This document shows, one piece after another, positions 17,552-24,994 of a stretch of 64,000 nt of DNA (positions are counted from its first letter, which is position 1; every line of letters starts with the position of its first letter). Made by a program: the position numbers and the translations under genes. Source of the DNA: Bog-756 sp052326605 (GTDB taxonomy: Bacteria; Actinomycetota; Acidimicrobiia; Acidimicrobiales; RAAP-2); NCBI GenBank assembly GCA_052326605.1, contig JBKQMB010000015.1:47847-111846 (forward strand), given 5' to 3'. Below the pieces are notes generated by a model that worked only from the letters and a program-made list of their open reading frames with translations, did no database searches and had not been told where the DNA came from.

Positions 17552-19117
17552 ATGGGTAGGGTGCTCGTCACCGAGAAGTTGGCCCAGCCGGGCCTGGACC
17601 TGATGGCCGAGGCCGGCCACCAGGTCGATGTGCAACTCGGGCTGTCCCCCGAGGAGTTGGTCTCGGCGGTCGTCGGCGTCCAGGCGCTGGTCATCCGCTC
17701 GGCCACCACGGTGACCGCCGAGGTGCTGGCCGCCGGCACCGACCTGGTGGTGGTCGGCCGGGCCGGCATCGGGCTCGACAACGTGGACGTGGCCGCGGCC
17801 ACCGAGCGGGGGGTGATGGTGGTCAACGCCCCCCAGTCCAACATCCTGTCGGCCGCCGAGCAGGCGATGGCCCTGCTGCTGGCCCAGGCCCGCAACATCC
17901 CCCAGGCCCACGCCGCCCTGGTGGCGGGGAAGTGGGAGCGCTCCAAGTGGGAAGGGGTCGAGCTGCACGGCAAGACCCTCGGTATCGTCGGCCTGGGCCG
18001 GGTCGGCGCCCTGGTGGCCCAGCGGGCCCTGGCCTTCGGGATGCGACTGGTGGCCTACGACCCCTTCGTCTCGCACGACCGGGCCAAGCACATGGGCGTG
18101 GAGCTGATGGACCTCGAGGACCTGATGGCCGGATCCGACTTCGTCACCGTCCACCTGCCGAAGAACGCGGAGACCATCGGGCTGATCGGCAAGGACCTGC
18201 TGGCCAAGTCCAAGCCCGGCCTGCGCATCATCAACACCGCCCGCGGGGGGATCGTGGACGAGAAGGCGCTGGCCGACGCCATCCGCTCCGGCCAGGTGCA
18301 GGGTGCCGGCCTCGACGTGTTCGCCAAGGAGCCGACCACCGAGTCGCCGCTGTTCGAGCTGCCGTCGGTCGTGGTCGCCCCCCACCTGGGCGCCTCGACG
18401 GTCGAGGCCCAGGACAAGGCCGGGGTGACCATCGCCGAGCAGGTCATCCTCGCCCTCAACGGCGACTTCGTCCCCTTCGCCGTCAACGTGGCCGCCACCG
18501 ACGTGTCCGAGACCGTCCGCCCCTTCATGGGACTGGCCGAACAGCTGGGCCGGATCCTGTCGTGCCTCAACGACGGGCTGCCCGACACCCTGGAGGTCGA
18601 GTACCAGGGCGGCCTGGCCGGCGCCGGCACGGGCATCCTCACGCTGTCGGTGCTCAAGGGGCTGTTCGCCGCCGGGTCGGAGGAGCCGGTCTCCTACGTC
18701 AACGCGCCGCAGCTGGCCGCCGAGCGGGGGCTCGAGGTGCGCGAGACCTCGACGGTCACCGCCCACGACTTCGTCAACCTGATCACCCTGCGCAGCGGCG
18801 ACCATTCGGTGGCCGGCACCCTGGCCGGCCCCCGGGCCGAGCCCCGTCTGGTGATGATGGACGACCACACCGTGGAGGTGCCCCCGGCCCCCCACATGCT
18901 GGTGGTGCGCAACGACGACCGGCCCGGGATGATCGGCGCGGTGGGGACGATCCTCGGTGACGCCGAGGTGTCCATCTCGTCGATGGCGGTGGGCCCGTCG
19001 GCCACCGGCCACACCGCGCTGATGGTGCTCTCGACCGAGGGGAAGGTGCCTGACGAGGCGCTCGCCCTCCTGCAGGCAGCAGAGGGCATCAGCGACGTGC
19101 ACACCGTCGAGTCCTGA
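17552..19117 (+). CDS. serA: D-3-phosphoglycerate dehydrogenase (long form)
   Basis: A 521-residue first enzyme of serine synthesis. The NAD-binding domain has TLGIVGLGRVGALVAQRAL (about residues 141-159); catalytic residues lie in NTARGGIVDEKAL (Arg), the GLDVFAKEP region (Glu) and APHLGASTVEAQDKAG (His). The C-terminal half carries the allosteric substrate-binding domain and a final ACT domain (LVVRNDDRPGMIGAVGTIL) for serine feedback, the long type found in mycobacteria. An AAAGGA ribosome site sits ahead of the ATG. The 123 bases to aspC may hold its own promoter. Confidence 0.97.
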   Translation: MGRVLVTEKLAQPGLDLMAEAGHQVDVQLGLSPEELVSAVVGVQALVIRSATTVTAEVLAAGTDLVVVGRAGIGLDNVDVAAATERGVMVVNAPQSNILSAAEQAMALLLAQARNIPQAHAALVAGKWERSKWEGVELHGKTLGIVGLGRVGALVAQRALAFGMRLVAYDPFVSHDRAKHMGVELMDLEDLMAGSDFVTVHLPKNAETIGLIGKDLLAKSKPGLRIINTARGGIVDEKALADAIRSGQVQGAGLDVFAKEPTTESPLFELPSVVVAPHLGASTVEAQDKAGVTIAEQVILALNGDFVPFAVNVAATDVSETVRPFMGLAEQLGRILSCLNDGLPDTLEVEYQGGLAGAGTGILTLSVLKGLFAAGSEEPVSYVNAPQLAAERGLEVRETSTVTAHDFVNLITLRSGDHSVAGTLAGPRAEPRLVMMDDHTVEVPPAPHMLVVRNDDRPGMIGAVGTILGDAEVSISSMAVGPSATGHTALMVLSTEGKVPDEALALLQAAEGISDVHTVES

Positions 19118-19131
19118 CGGCGGGGGAGACG

Positions 19132-19476
19132 ATGGCAGACGTGAGCCGGCCGCCATTCTCCGAAGGCCAGGTCGTCACCGTCTTCCGCAGCCGTCGGCGC
19201 ACCGACACGGCGGAGGCCTATCTCCGGCTGGCCGGGGAGATCGAGGCGCACGCCCGGTCGACTCCCGGGTTCGTCGACTTCAAGACGTTCGCCGCCGAGG
19301 ACGGGGAGCGGGTGTCCCTGATCACCTTTGCCACCCCCGAGGCGCACCGCGCCTGGCGTGACGACCCCCGCCACCGGGCGGCCCAGCAGCGGGGGCGGGA
19401 CGAGTTCTACCTCGGGTATTCCGTGCAGGTCGGGGAGTGCGACCACGTGTCGCAGTGGGTGGCACCGGGGGAGTGA
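19132..19476 (+). CDS. Antibiotic biosynthesis monooxygenase (ABM) domain protein
   Basis: A 114-residue single-domain protein with the dimeric alpha+beta barrel pattern of the ABM family: VVTVFRSRRRTDTAEAY strand, EIEAHARSTPGFVDFKTF, and SLITFATPEAHRAWRDDPRH with the conserved W-x-x-x-x-x-H region. Family members include heme-degrading and quinone-oxidising enzymes and many of unknown role. It starts 14 bases after serA and is probably cotranscribed with it. Confidence 0.8.
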   Translation: MADVSRPPFSEGQVVTVFRSRRRTDTAEAYLRLAGEIEAHARSTPGFVDFKTFAAEDGERVSLITFATPEAHRAWRDDPRHRAAQQRGRDEFYLGYSVQVGECDHVSQWVAPGE

Positions 19477-19523
19477 CCCTTCGCAGTCGGCCCGCCACCG
19501 GCCGGAAGGGCTAGAACTGCGCG

Positions 19524-20018
19524 GTGCCGGAGAGCGCGTCGTCCCCTCGAGCCGGGTGGTACCCCGATCCCTACCGGACCGGCTGGGTCCGCTGGTTCGA
19601 CGGCACCGTCTGGACGACCCACGCGGTGGCCGCCGACCAGCCCAGTCCCGACAAGGTGGTCGAGCAGAACTGGCAGGGCGAGACCCCCGAGGAGTTGCGC
19701 CAGGGCCGGTTCGCGAAGTGGGACGTCGACATCCCCCGGGGGAACGAGCCCTCCTTCAACGGTGGTGGCGGGGTCGGCGGCCTCGAAGCCAACCGGGCGG
19801 CGCGCGCTTCGAGCAGGTACGGGATGAACGGTCCGGCACACCTGGCCCGTTGGCTGGCCGCCTTCACCATCGTCCTTGCGATGCTCGCGTGGGGTGACCA
19901 CCGGCACCGGGTGTTGTTGGTGACCGTGGCCGCGGTGCTCTTCGTGGCCGCCGTGGTTGTCGGGATCAGGCAGACCCGGGAACGCGCCTACTGGAGGAGA
20001 GTCGGTCGGAGCGGTTGA
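19524..20018 (+). CDS. DUF2510 membrane protein
   Basis: A 164-residue protein from a GTG. The N terminus has the DUF2510 pattern AGWYPDPYRTGWVRWFDGTV with WTTHAV after it, a short Trp-rich motif common in actinobacterial membrane proteins. Two hydrophobic segments follow near the C terminus (LARWLAAFTIVLAMLAW and VLLVTVAAVLFVAAVVVGI), so the Trp-rich part is probably cytoplasmic beside the membrane. Function unknown. It follows the ABM gene by 47 bases. Confidence 0.75.
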   Translation: MPESASSPRAGWYPDPYRTGWVRWFDGTVWTTHAVAADQPSPDKVVEQNWQGETPEELRQGRFAKWDVDIPRGNEPSFNGGGGVGGLEANRAARASSRYGMNGPAHLARWLAAFTIVLAMLAWGDHRHRVLLVTVAAVLFVAAVVVGIRQTRERAYWRRVGRSG

Positions 20019-20034
20019 CGGGCCCCCCCGGTGC

Positions 20035-20214
20035 TCAGCCTCGCAGGTTCGGGTTGGTGGGCACCGGCGGCCAGGTGTCGCCCCCGATGGAGGGGAGCAC
20101 GCCGTCCCCGGTCCTTCCCGACGCCGTCCCCGATCCGAGGAGACGCACCACCACTACGGCGAGCATGCCCAGCACGGCCAGGCGCCCTGCCCATTTGATG
20201 GATTTCCTGACCAT
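20035..20214 (-). CDS. Small single-span membrane protein
   Basis: A 59-residue open frame on the minus strand from ATG 20214. It has a basic N terminus (MVRKSIKWAGR), one hydrophobic segment (LAVLGMLAVVVVRLLG), and a short tail containing LPSIGGDTWPPVPTNPN. That tail resembles those of small actinobacterial membrane proteins I have seen annotated as hypothetical. There is no clear ribosome site, but the amino-acid pattern is protein-like. It converges with the DUF2510 gene, 16 bases apart. Function unknown. Confidence 0.55.
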   Translation of the reverse strand: MVRKSIKWAGRLAVLGMLAVVVVRLLGSGTASGRTGDGVLPSIGGDTWPPVPTNPNLRG

Positions 20215-20264
20215 CTGCTCACCCTACGTGACGTGCACCGGCTCCTCGGTCGCGCCCGTCGCGA

Positions 20265-20627
20265 TCAGCCGAGCGTGCCGCCGGGCTGCATCAACGGGTC
20301 GGTCGGCACGACGTCATAGGTGCACGTAGAGGTCGTGGACGGGACCCAGTCCCACTCCAACACCCCGCTGCTCCCGCCCTGGAACTGGACCTGCTCCTTC
20401 GCCTGCAGATCGGCGTTCCGGGCGGCCAGGCTGAGGCATCCGGGGGCGGTGCCGGCCAGCATCCCGACCTCGCCACCGATGATCGGCTTGCCGAGGACCG
20501 CCGCCTGCTGGAGCCGGACACCGATCCCGTTCCACTGGTCGCCTCCCAGCAGTCCGCTCTCCACCAGGTGCTTCGGGTCGAGGGCGTGGATCTCGCCCGG
20601 CCCGGCGGGAGGGGGGTACAGCGACGG
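20265..20627 (-). pseudogene. Remnant of a secreted cellulase/GH5-like glycoside hydrolase
   Basis: The open stretch reads PAGPGEIHALDPKHLVESG, VRLQQAAVLGKPIIGGEVG and GSSGVLEWDWVPSTTSTCTY. This looks like the last third of a (beta/alpha)8 glycosidase, with GKPIIGGEVG as the strand bearing the catalytic nucleophile Glu. Upstream in the same frame is a TGA (20628-20630) and another stop soon after, and the N-terminal two thirds are not recognisable through 20824. A GTG at 20564 could start a 99-residue fragment. Family assignment is by pattern and moderate at best. Confidence 0.5.
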
Positions 20628-20824
20628 TCAGACCGTGAGCGTGTCGACTGGGCCGAATGCGTTCTTCCACCCCTACTCCAGGGTGGTCATCCTCGAGTGC
20701 GCCGACCCGAAGGGCAGCCGAGGCGCCACCGCGTCTCGGTCATGGGATCGGTGCGACCCGGAGCGCTGGAGGCGCGTCGGTCCTCCCCGTGAGCGCCTGC
20801 ACGCTCCGTCGGTCCTGTACCCGC

Positions 20825-21040
20825 TCAGGAAGTCCGCTTCACCAGGGTGAGCGCCAGACGCGGGCAGCTGATGGCGGCCCGCTCGGCATGGCCGAGGAGC
20901 TCCACGGGGATCTCGCCGGACTCGAGGATGGGGAACCCCCACGGATCGAGGCGGATGCACTCCGGCAGCAGCTCGGCGCACACCCCGTGGCCGTCGCAGG
21001 CGATCGGGTTGATCACCAGGGAGAACCGGGGCCGCTTCAC
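20825..21040 (-). CDS. Small single-cluster ferredoxin
   Basis: A 71-residue ferredoxin: NPIACDGHGVCAELLPECI, then near the C terminus AAISCPRLALTL. The spacing C-x5-C-x5-C plus a distant CP, with His in place of a middle Cys, matches actinobacterial 3Fe-4S or 4Fe-4S ferredoxins that pair with P450s and other oxidoreductases. GTG start at 21040 overlaps the stop of the NuoF-like gene by four bases (GTGA). It is the last gene of a chain of overlapping genes and probably carries electrons to or from the NuoF-like protein. Confidence 0.88.
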   Translation of the reverse strand: MKRPRFSLVINPIACDGHGVCAELLPECIRLDPWGFPILESGEIPVELLGHAERAAISCPRLALTLVKRTS

Positions 21041-22380
21041 CGCGCACCCTGCCTCGGGGCGGTCCGGGGGATGGGAAGGAACGGGGAAGCGGACGTATGG
21101 CAGGGGCCCCGCTGGAGGTGGAGCCCGGCATGGTCGCCGTAGACGCGCAGGGCGGTGCGCACGAAGCGGGCCACCCCGTCGGGATGCCGGCATGCCCCGC
21201 GGCCCTCCACCAGTCCGCACAGCGACGGGATGGCGGCCACGCCGCCTCGCAGCGCGTTGGGCCGGTGGGCCAGCTGGCTCACGGCGTTGGCCAGGACGGC
21301 CAGGCCGTTGACGCAGGGGCCGCACTGCCCGGCTCCCTGGCCTTCGAGGTAGGTGACCACCCGGCTCACCTCCGAGAGGGGGCAGACGTTGGTCGGCAGC
21401 AGGGCGACCACCCCGGCCCCGATCGAGGACCCGTACTGGCGTGCCGCCTCCTCGGTGAGGGGCATGGCCAGCGCCTCTTTCGGAGTGACCCACCCGCCGC
21501 CGTAGCCGCCGAGCAGCACCCCCTGGAACGACCTGGCGTCGCCGAGGCCCAGCTGGAGGATCTCTCCGAGCGGCACGCCGAGCGGCGCTTCGACGATCCG
21601 TGGCTCGGCCCACCGACCGGTTACCGTGAGGAGCACCGTGCCCGGCGACTGCGATGTGCCGACCCGCCGGAACCACTTGGCACCGAACCGGGCGACGAGC
21701 GCGGCGTGGGCGAGCGACTCCACGTTCTGGACGAGCGTGGGCCGGCCGCCGACCCCCTGCTCGCGGACGGGCTTGAGCCCCACGAAGGTCGGTGTGGCCG
21801 GCTTGCGGCCGATGATGGTGGCCACCGCCGCCGTCTCCTGCCCGGCGAGGAACCGGTCCGGTGCCACGACGACCTCGATGTCGCACGGGTCGAGGCCGGC
21901 CTGCCGCCTCTCCTCGATGGCCCGGCTGACCGCGGGCACCGCGCCCGACGGCACGTGCACGTAGACCCGTCCGGCACCGACGGTGGCGGCGGCGAGTACG
22001 GCGCCGTCGAGCATCAGGTGGGGGAGTTGCTGGACCAGGACGCGGTCCTTGCCGCTGGCCGGCTCCCCCTCGGCCCCGTTGGCCACCACGACCGGGCTCC
22101 GCAGCCCGGCCTTGCGGACCGAGCGCCACTTGGTCCCCACCGGGAACCAGGCGCCACCGTGCCCCCGCAGGCCGCTCGCGTCCAGCTCGTCGAGGAAGGC
22201 CGTTCCCCTCCACGTGGGGACGGATCCCCACCGGTCGAGATGCTCGGCGAGGCCCACTGCTGCGCCCTGGGCGCCCACGCCGGCCAGCAGGCGCTCCGCC
22301 CCTGCCGGTGGCTGGACTGCCGGTCGCCCGGACCCGGTACTCGAACGGGCGGTGCTGGTCGGTGCCGCGGAGTTCATCAT
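21037..22380 (-). CDS. NuoF-like NADH/FMN/iron-sulfur oxidoreductase subunit
   Basis: A 447-residue protein related to the 51-kDa subunit of complex I. It has an FMN/NADH-binding core (GLRGHGGAWFPVGTKWRSV, then VVVANGAEGEPASGKDRVL), an SLBB-like region, and a C-terminal iron-sulfur region QGAGQCGPCVNGLAVLAN with two more Cys in SLCGLVEGRGACRHPDG. Cys spacing differs from canonical NuoF (CxxCxxC...C), but four Cys remain. No other Nuo subunits are nearby, so it is not part of complex I. Its ATG overlaps the stop of the ferric-reductase-like gene (ATGA) and its stop overlaps the ferredoxin start. It probably oxidises NAD(P)H or ferredoxin for the neighbouring membrane cytochrome. Confidence 0.82.
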   Translation of the reverse strand: MMNSAAPTSTARSSTGSGRPAVQPPAGAERLLAGVGAQGAAVGLAEHLDRWGSVPTWRGTAFLDELDASGLRGHGGAWFPVGTKWRSVRKAGLRSPVVVANGAEGEPASGKDRVLVQQLPHLMLDGAVLAAATVGAGRVYVHVPSGAVPAVSRAIEERRQAGLDPCDIEVVVAPDRFLAGQETAAVATIIGRKPATPTFVGLKPVREQGVGGRPTLVQNVESLAHAALVARFGAKWFRRVGTSQSPGTVLLTVTGRWAEPRIVEAPLGVPLGEILQLGLGDARSFQGVLLGGYGGGWVTPKEALAMPLTEEAARQYGSSIGAGVVALLPTNVCPLSEVSRVVTYLEGQGAGQCGPCVNGLAVLANAVSQLAHRPNALRGGVAAIPSLCGLVEGRGACRHPDGVARFVRTALRVYGDHAGLHLQRGPCHTSASPFLPIPRTAPRQGAR

Positions 22381-23528
22381 CTCTGCGACCCCACGGATGT
22401 GCCGGTGACCGTCCCCGACAGCGCACCCGAGTTCTGGTTGACGTTGAGCTGCATGGTCAACACGAGCGGGTTCGGCGCCGAAACGGTTGCCGCCACCGTG
22501 CCACCATTGAGCCCGGTCACCACGCCGTGGTAGGGGCCGAACGTCACCGAGCCCGACGAGAGCGAGACGCCGCCACCGCCGGCCGCACTCCCGTCGAGGA
22601 CCACCGTCAGAGGTGTGCCCGAGGTGTTCTGCAGCTGCATGGTCAGGGTGACCTGCACCGCACCCTGTCCGTTGGGGTTGGTGGTCGTCTGCGAACCGGT
22701 CAGGGGGACGGTGAAGGGCGCGGTGGGCACGCCGGCCGAGCCCGATCCGGTCGCGGGCGCGGTGGTCGCGGTGGACTGGGTGCCGACCCCCGCGGTGGCG
22801 CCGGCCGCGGTGGCGGCGTTCTTCCGGGCCAGCTGGGCGAGGAGCGCCGCCGAGGTCCCCGCCCGATGGGACCAACCCGGGCGCAGGGGCCCTGCAAAAG
22901 CGAACACTGCGATGCCCACGGCGACGACCACCGTGGCCACGGCGGCGCCCGCCCGTGCCCCGGGGGTGAAGGTGCGGCCGGTGGACAGTCGCCAGGCCAC
23001 GGTCCCGAAGACCGCGGCGGCGCAGACCACGTCCACGAAGAGGACGATCGGGAGAGCGGAGTCCGAACCGCTCCCGAGCCCGTGGAGCATTGCGATGGGC
23101 CAGCACAGATAGGCCAGCCAGTGCACGAAGCGCCACGAGGCGAAGCCGATCCGGTGGCGGAGGGCGCTGGTGATCAGCACCGCCAGCAAGAGGTCGAAGG
23201 TCAGCGCCCCCAACCCCACCCACAGGGGACGGTACGGCGTGCGGAAGGGGATGAAGGCGTCGGCGATCCCGATGGGCACGTAGCCGTCGCCCACCGTGGT
23301 GATCACGTGGACGGCGACGAAGCCGACGCAGAACAGCGAAAGGTTCCGGTGGACGTGCTGGGAGAGGAAGCGGGGCCAGCGCTGCGTGGTCCAGCCCACC
23401 GATGCCACCACCCCGACCACGACGGTGGCGGTCAACAGGATGAGCGCCACCAGCCCGGTGGACCGGGTGAGGTACCACAGCGCCTTGGAGCTGGCGCCGC
23501 TGACCGCCAGCAGGGAGGTGGAGGTCAT
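22377..23528 (-). CDS. Ferric-reductase-like transmembrane cytochrome b protein
   Basis: A 383-residue membrane protein with about six transmembrane segments in residues 15-225 and the ferric-reductase-like heme pattern. His60 and His74 lie in LSQHVHRNLSLFCVGFVAVH, and His136 and His149 in RFVHWLAYLCWPIAMLHG, consistent with two stacked b hemes across the membrane. After a Thr/Ala/Gly-rich linker, a C-terminal beta-rich segment (about 280-383) lies probably outside the membrane. I do not recognise an FMN_bind domain in it. The gene overlaps apbE and the NuoF-like gene by four bases on either side. A role in moving electrons across the membrane is inferred. Confidence 0.78.
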   Translation of the reverse strand: MTSTSLLAVSGASSKALWYLTRSTGLVALILLTATVVVGVVASVGWTTQRWPRFLSQHVHRNLSLFCVGFVAVHVITTVGDGYVPIGIADAFIPFRTPYRPLWVGLGALTFDLLLAVLITSALRHRIGFASWRFVHWLAYLCWPIAMLHGLGSGSDSALPIVLFVDVVCAAAVFGTVAWRLSTGRTFTPGARAGAAVATVVVAVGIAVFAFAGPLRPGWSHRAGTSAALLAQLARKNAATAAGATAGVGTQSTATTAPATGSGSAGVPTAPFTVPLTGSQTTTNPNGQGAVQVTLTMQLQNTSGTPLTVVLDGSAAGGGGVSLSSGSVTFGPYHGVVTGLNGGTVAATVSAPNPLVLTMQLNVNQNSGALSGTVTGTSVGSQR

Positions 23529-24502
23529 GGTCGGCCGGCCTCCCTGTCGTGGTCGGGTGTCTCGGCCGGCCACCCGGCCACGGTCATCGTCGAGCCGTCC
23601 GGTCGGACCAGCCGGGCGGGGAGCCTTCGGCTCTCCAGCCATGCGGGAGCGGCGTTGCCCTTGACCATCGCCGCGGTCGACGCCGTGTTGGCGTCGACGC
23701 AGGTGGCGGCGGCCACCGACACCGTCTTCCACACGGGTCGCACCGGCAGCCCGGTCGTCGGGTCGACCAGGTGGTGGACCGGGTGGCCGCCCAGCGACCA
23801 GTGCCGGTTGCCCACGCCGGAGGTGGCCAGTCCTCCCGACGAGACGGCCACCGCCAGGGTCGACGAGGTGTCGCCGCAGATGTCGGCGAGCCCGACGCTG
23901 AAGCCGCCCTCCGGCGCCCCCTGCACGGAGAGGTCACCGCCGAGGGAGACCAGCACCCCGCACCCCAGCAGGGACCGGATGGCACCGGCAGCCCGGTCGG
24001 CCGCCCAGGCCTTGGCGGTGGCCCCGAGGTCGAGCATGATGCCGGCGGGCATGGCTACGGTCGAGCGCTCGGAGTCCACGGTGACCGATTGCCAACCCGG
24101 TACGGGGGCCGGCTCCGGCAGCGCGCCTTCGACGCCTGCGGCCACCAGGGGGAAGTCGCGGTCGTAGCCCAGGCGGCACAGGGCCGTGCCCACGGTCGGG
24201 TCGACGGCGCCGCCGGTCAGCACTGCCGCCCGGAGGGCCAGCGAGATCGCCTCGAGCAGCTCCGGGGAGACCTGCATCTCGTGGCCGGCGTCCGCGGCGC
24301 GCCCGAGCGCGCTGATCTCCGAGTCGGGTCGGAATCGGCTGGCCACCCGGTCGACGTGGTCGAGCTCCTGGCGGAGGATCACGGTGGCGGCCACGACCAG
24401 GGCAGGGTCGGTCACCACCAGGTCGACCCTGGTCGACCAGATCGAGGTGCGGTAGACAGCCTGGCCGGTCGTTCGTTCGGGGGTACCTGCGAGTGTGCTC
24501 AA
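23525..24502 (-). CDS. apbE: FAD:protein FMN transferase (ApbE family)
   Basis: A 325-residue ApbE protein, which attaches FMN covalently to Thr/Ser of target proteins or handles flavin. Visible are MLDLGATAKAWAADRA, SLGGDLSVQGAP, and the Mg/FAD-site HHLVDPTTGLPVRPVW followed by the conserved AATCVDANTASTAAM. No lipobox is evident. The start is a TTG at 24502 whose A overlaps the upstream stop (TTGA); this is unusual but fits the run of overlapping genes. The downstream gene starts within its stop (ATGA). In this chain it probably flavinylates a partner protein, but none with a known FMN-binding domain is present. Confidence 0.87.
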   Translation of the reverse strand: MSTLAGTPERTTGQAVYRTSIWSTRVDLVVTDPALVVAATVILRQELDHVDRVASRFRPDSEISALGRAADAGHEMQVSPELLEAISLALRAAVLTGGAVDPTVGTALCRLGYDRDFPLVAAGVEGALPEPAPVPGWQSVTVDSERSTVAMPAGIMLDLGATAKAWAADRAAGAIRSLLGCGVLVSLGGDLSVQGAPEGGFSVGLADICGDTSSTLAVAVSSGGLATSGVGNRHWSLGGHPVHHLVDPTTGLPVRPVWKTVSVAAATCVDANTASTAAMVKGNAAPAWLESRRLPARLVRPDGSTMTVAGWPAETPDHDREAGRP

Positions 24503-24879
24503 CTCGAGCCGCTCACCACGGGGGCAGGTTGCTGGGTCTGGACCGGGGCGCTGTAGGGAGGCGAGACGCTGCCTGACGAGTAGCCGCCCGACGGTTGGCC
24601 ACCGGAAGCGGCTCCGGCTGACGACTGGCCCCCGGAAGCGGATCCGGCCGTGGTCACGGCGGGGGTGGAGGTGTGGCCGGGCAGGGCATGGCTGAGATAG
24701 ACCCCGAAGGCGGCCACCGCGGCCACCGAGGCGACCCCGATGGTCTTGGTGATCGAACCGGCGCGGTCGAAGGCGGCGTCACGCTGGATGCGGGCGGCCC
24801 GGGTGGGATCGGACGCCCGTGCGGTGCCCCGTGCGGTGCCCCGTGACGTCCGTGGTGCGGGCTGTCGGGTGGTGATCAC
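24499..24879 (-). CDS. Small membrane-anchored Ser/Gly-rich protein
   Basis: A 126-residue protein from a GTG. It has a basic, Arg/Thr-rich cytoplasmic N terminus, one transmembrane segment (SITKTIGVASVAAVAAFGVY) and a long low-complexity extracytoplasmic tail rich in Ser, Gly, Ala and Pro (such as SAGAASGGQPSGGYSSGS). No known domain. It is the first gene of the overlapping redox chain. The flexible tail contains SAGAAS-like stretches, but I cannot claim a true ApbE flavinylation motif. It may be a structural or flavin-carrying subunit. Confidence 0.65.
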   Translation of the reverse strand: MITTRQPAPRTSRGTARGTARASDPTRAARIQRDAAFDRAGSITKTIGVASVAAVAAFGVYLSHALPGHTSTPAVTTAGSASGGQSSAGAASGGQPSGGYSSGSVSPPYSAPVQTQQPAPVVSGSS

Positions 24880-24920
24880 AGTGTCAGGTTACGGATCGAT
24901 CCTGAAGCCAGGATGAAACA

Positions 24921-24941
24921 ATTGTAAGAAGAACTGAAGAA
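24921..24941 (-). promoter_or_regulatory. Candidate promoter of the redox gene chain with direct repeats
   Basis: On the minus strand, TACAAT (24926-24921) is a good -10 element. Just upstream lie two TTCTTC copies (24941-24936 and 24933-24928), spaced 8 bases apart in place of a -35 box, as at promoters activated by OmpR-type regulators. An ATCCTG/CAGGAT inverted repeat sits downstream. This A+T-rich pocket falls between the sensor kinase stop and the first redox gene. Identified by eye. Confidence 0.4.
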
Positions 24942-24994
24942 ACCCGCTGGTCAGTGCTTCGACCGGCGGCGTGCCCCGTCCCGGCGGCGATCGG

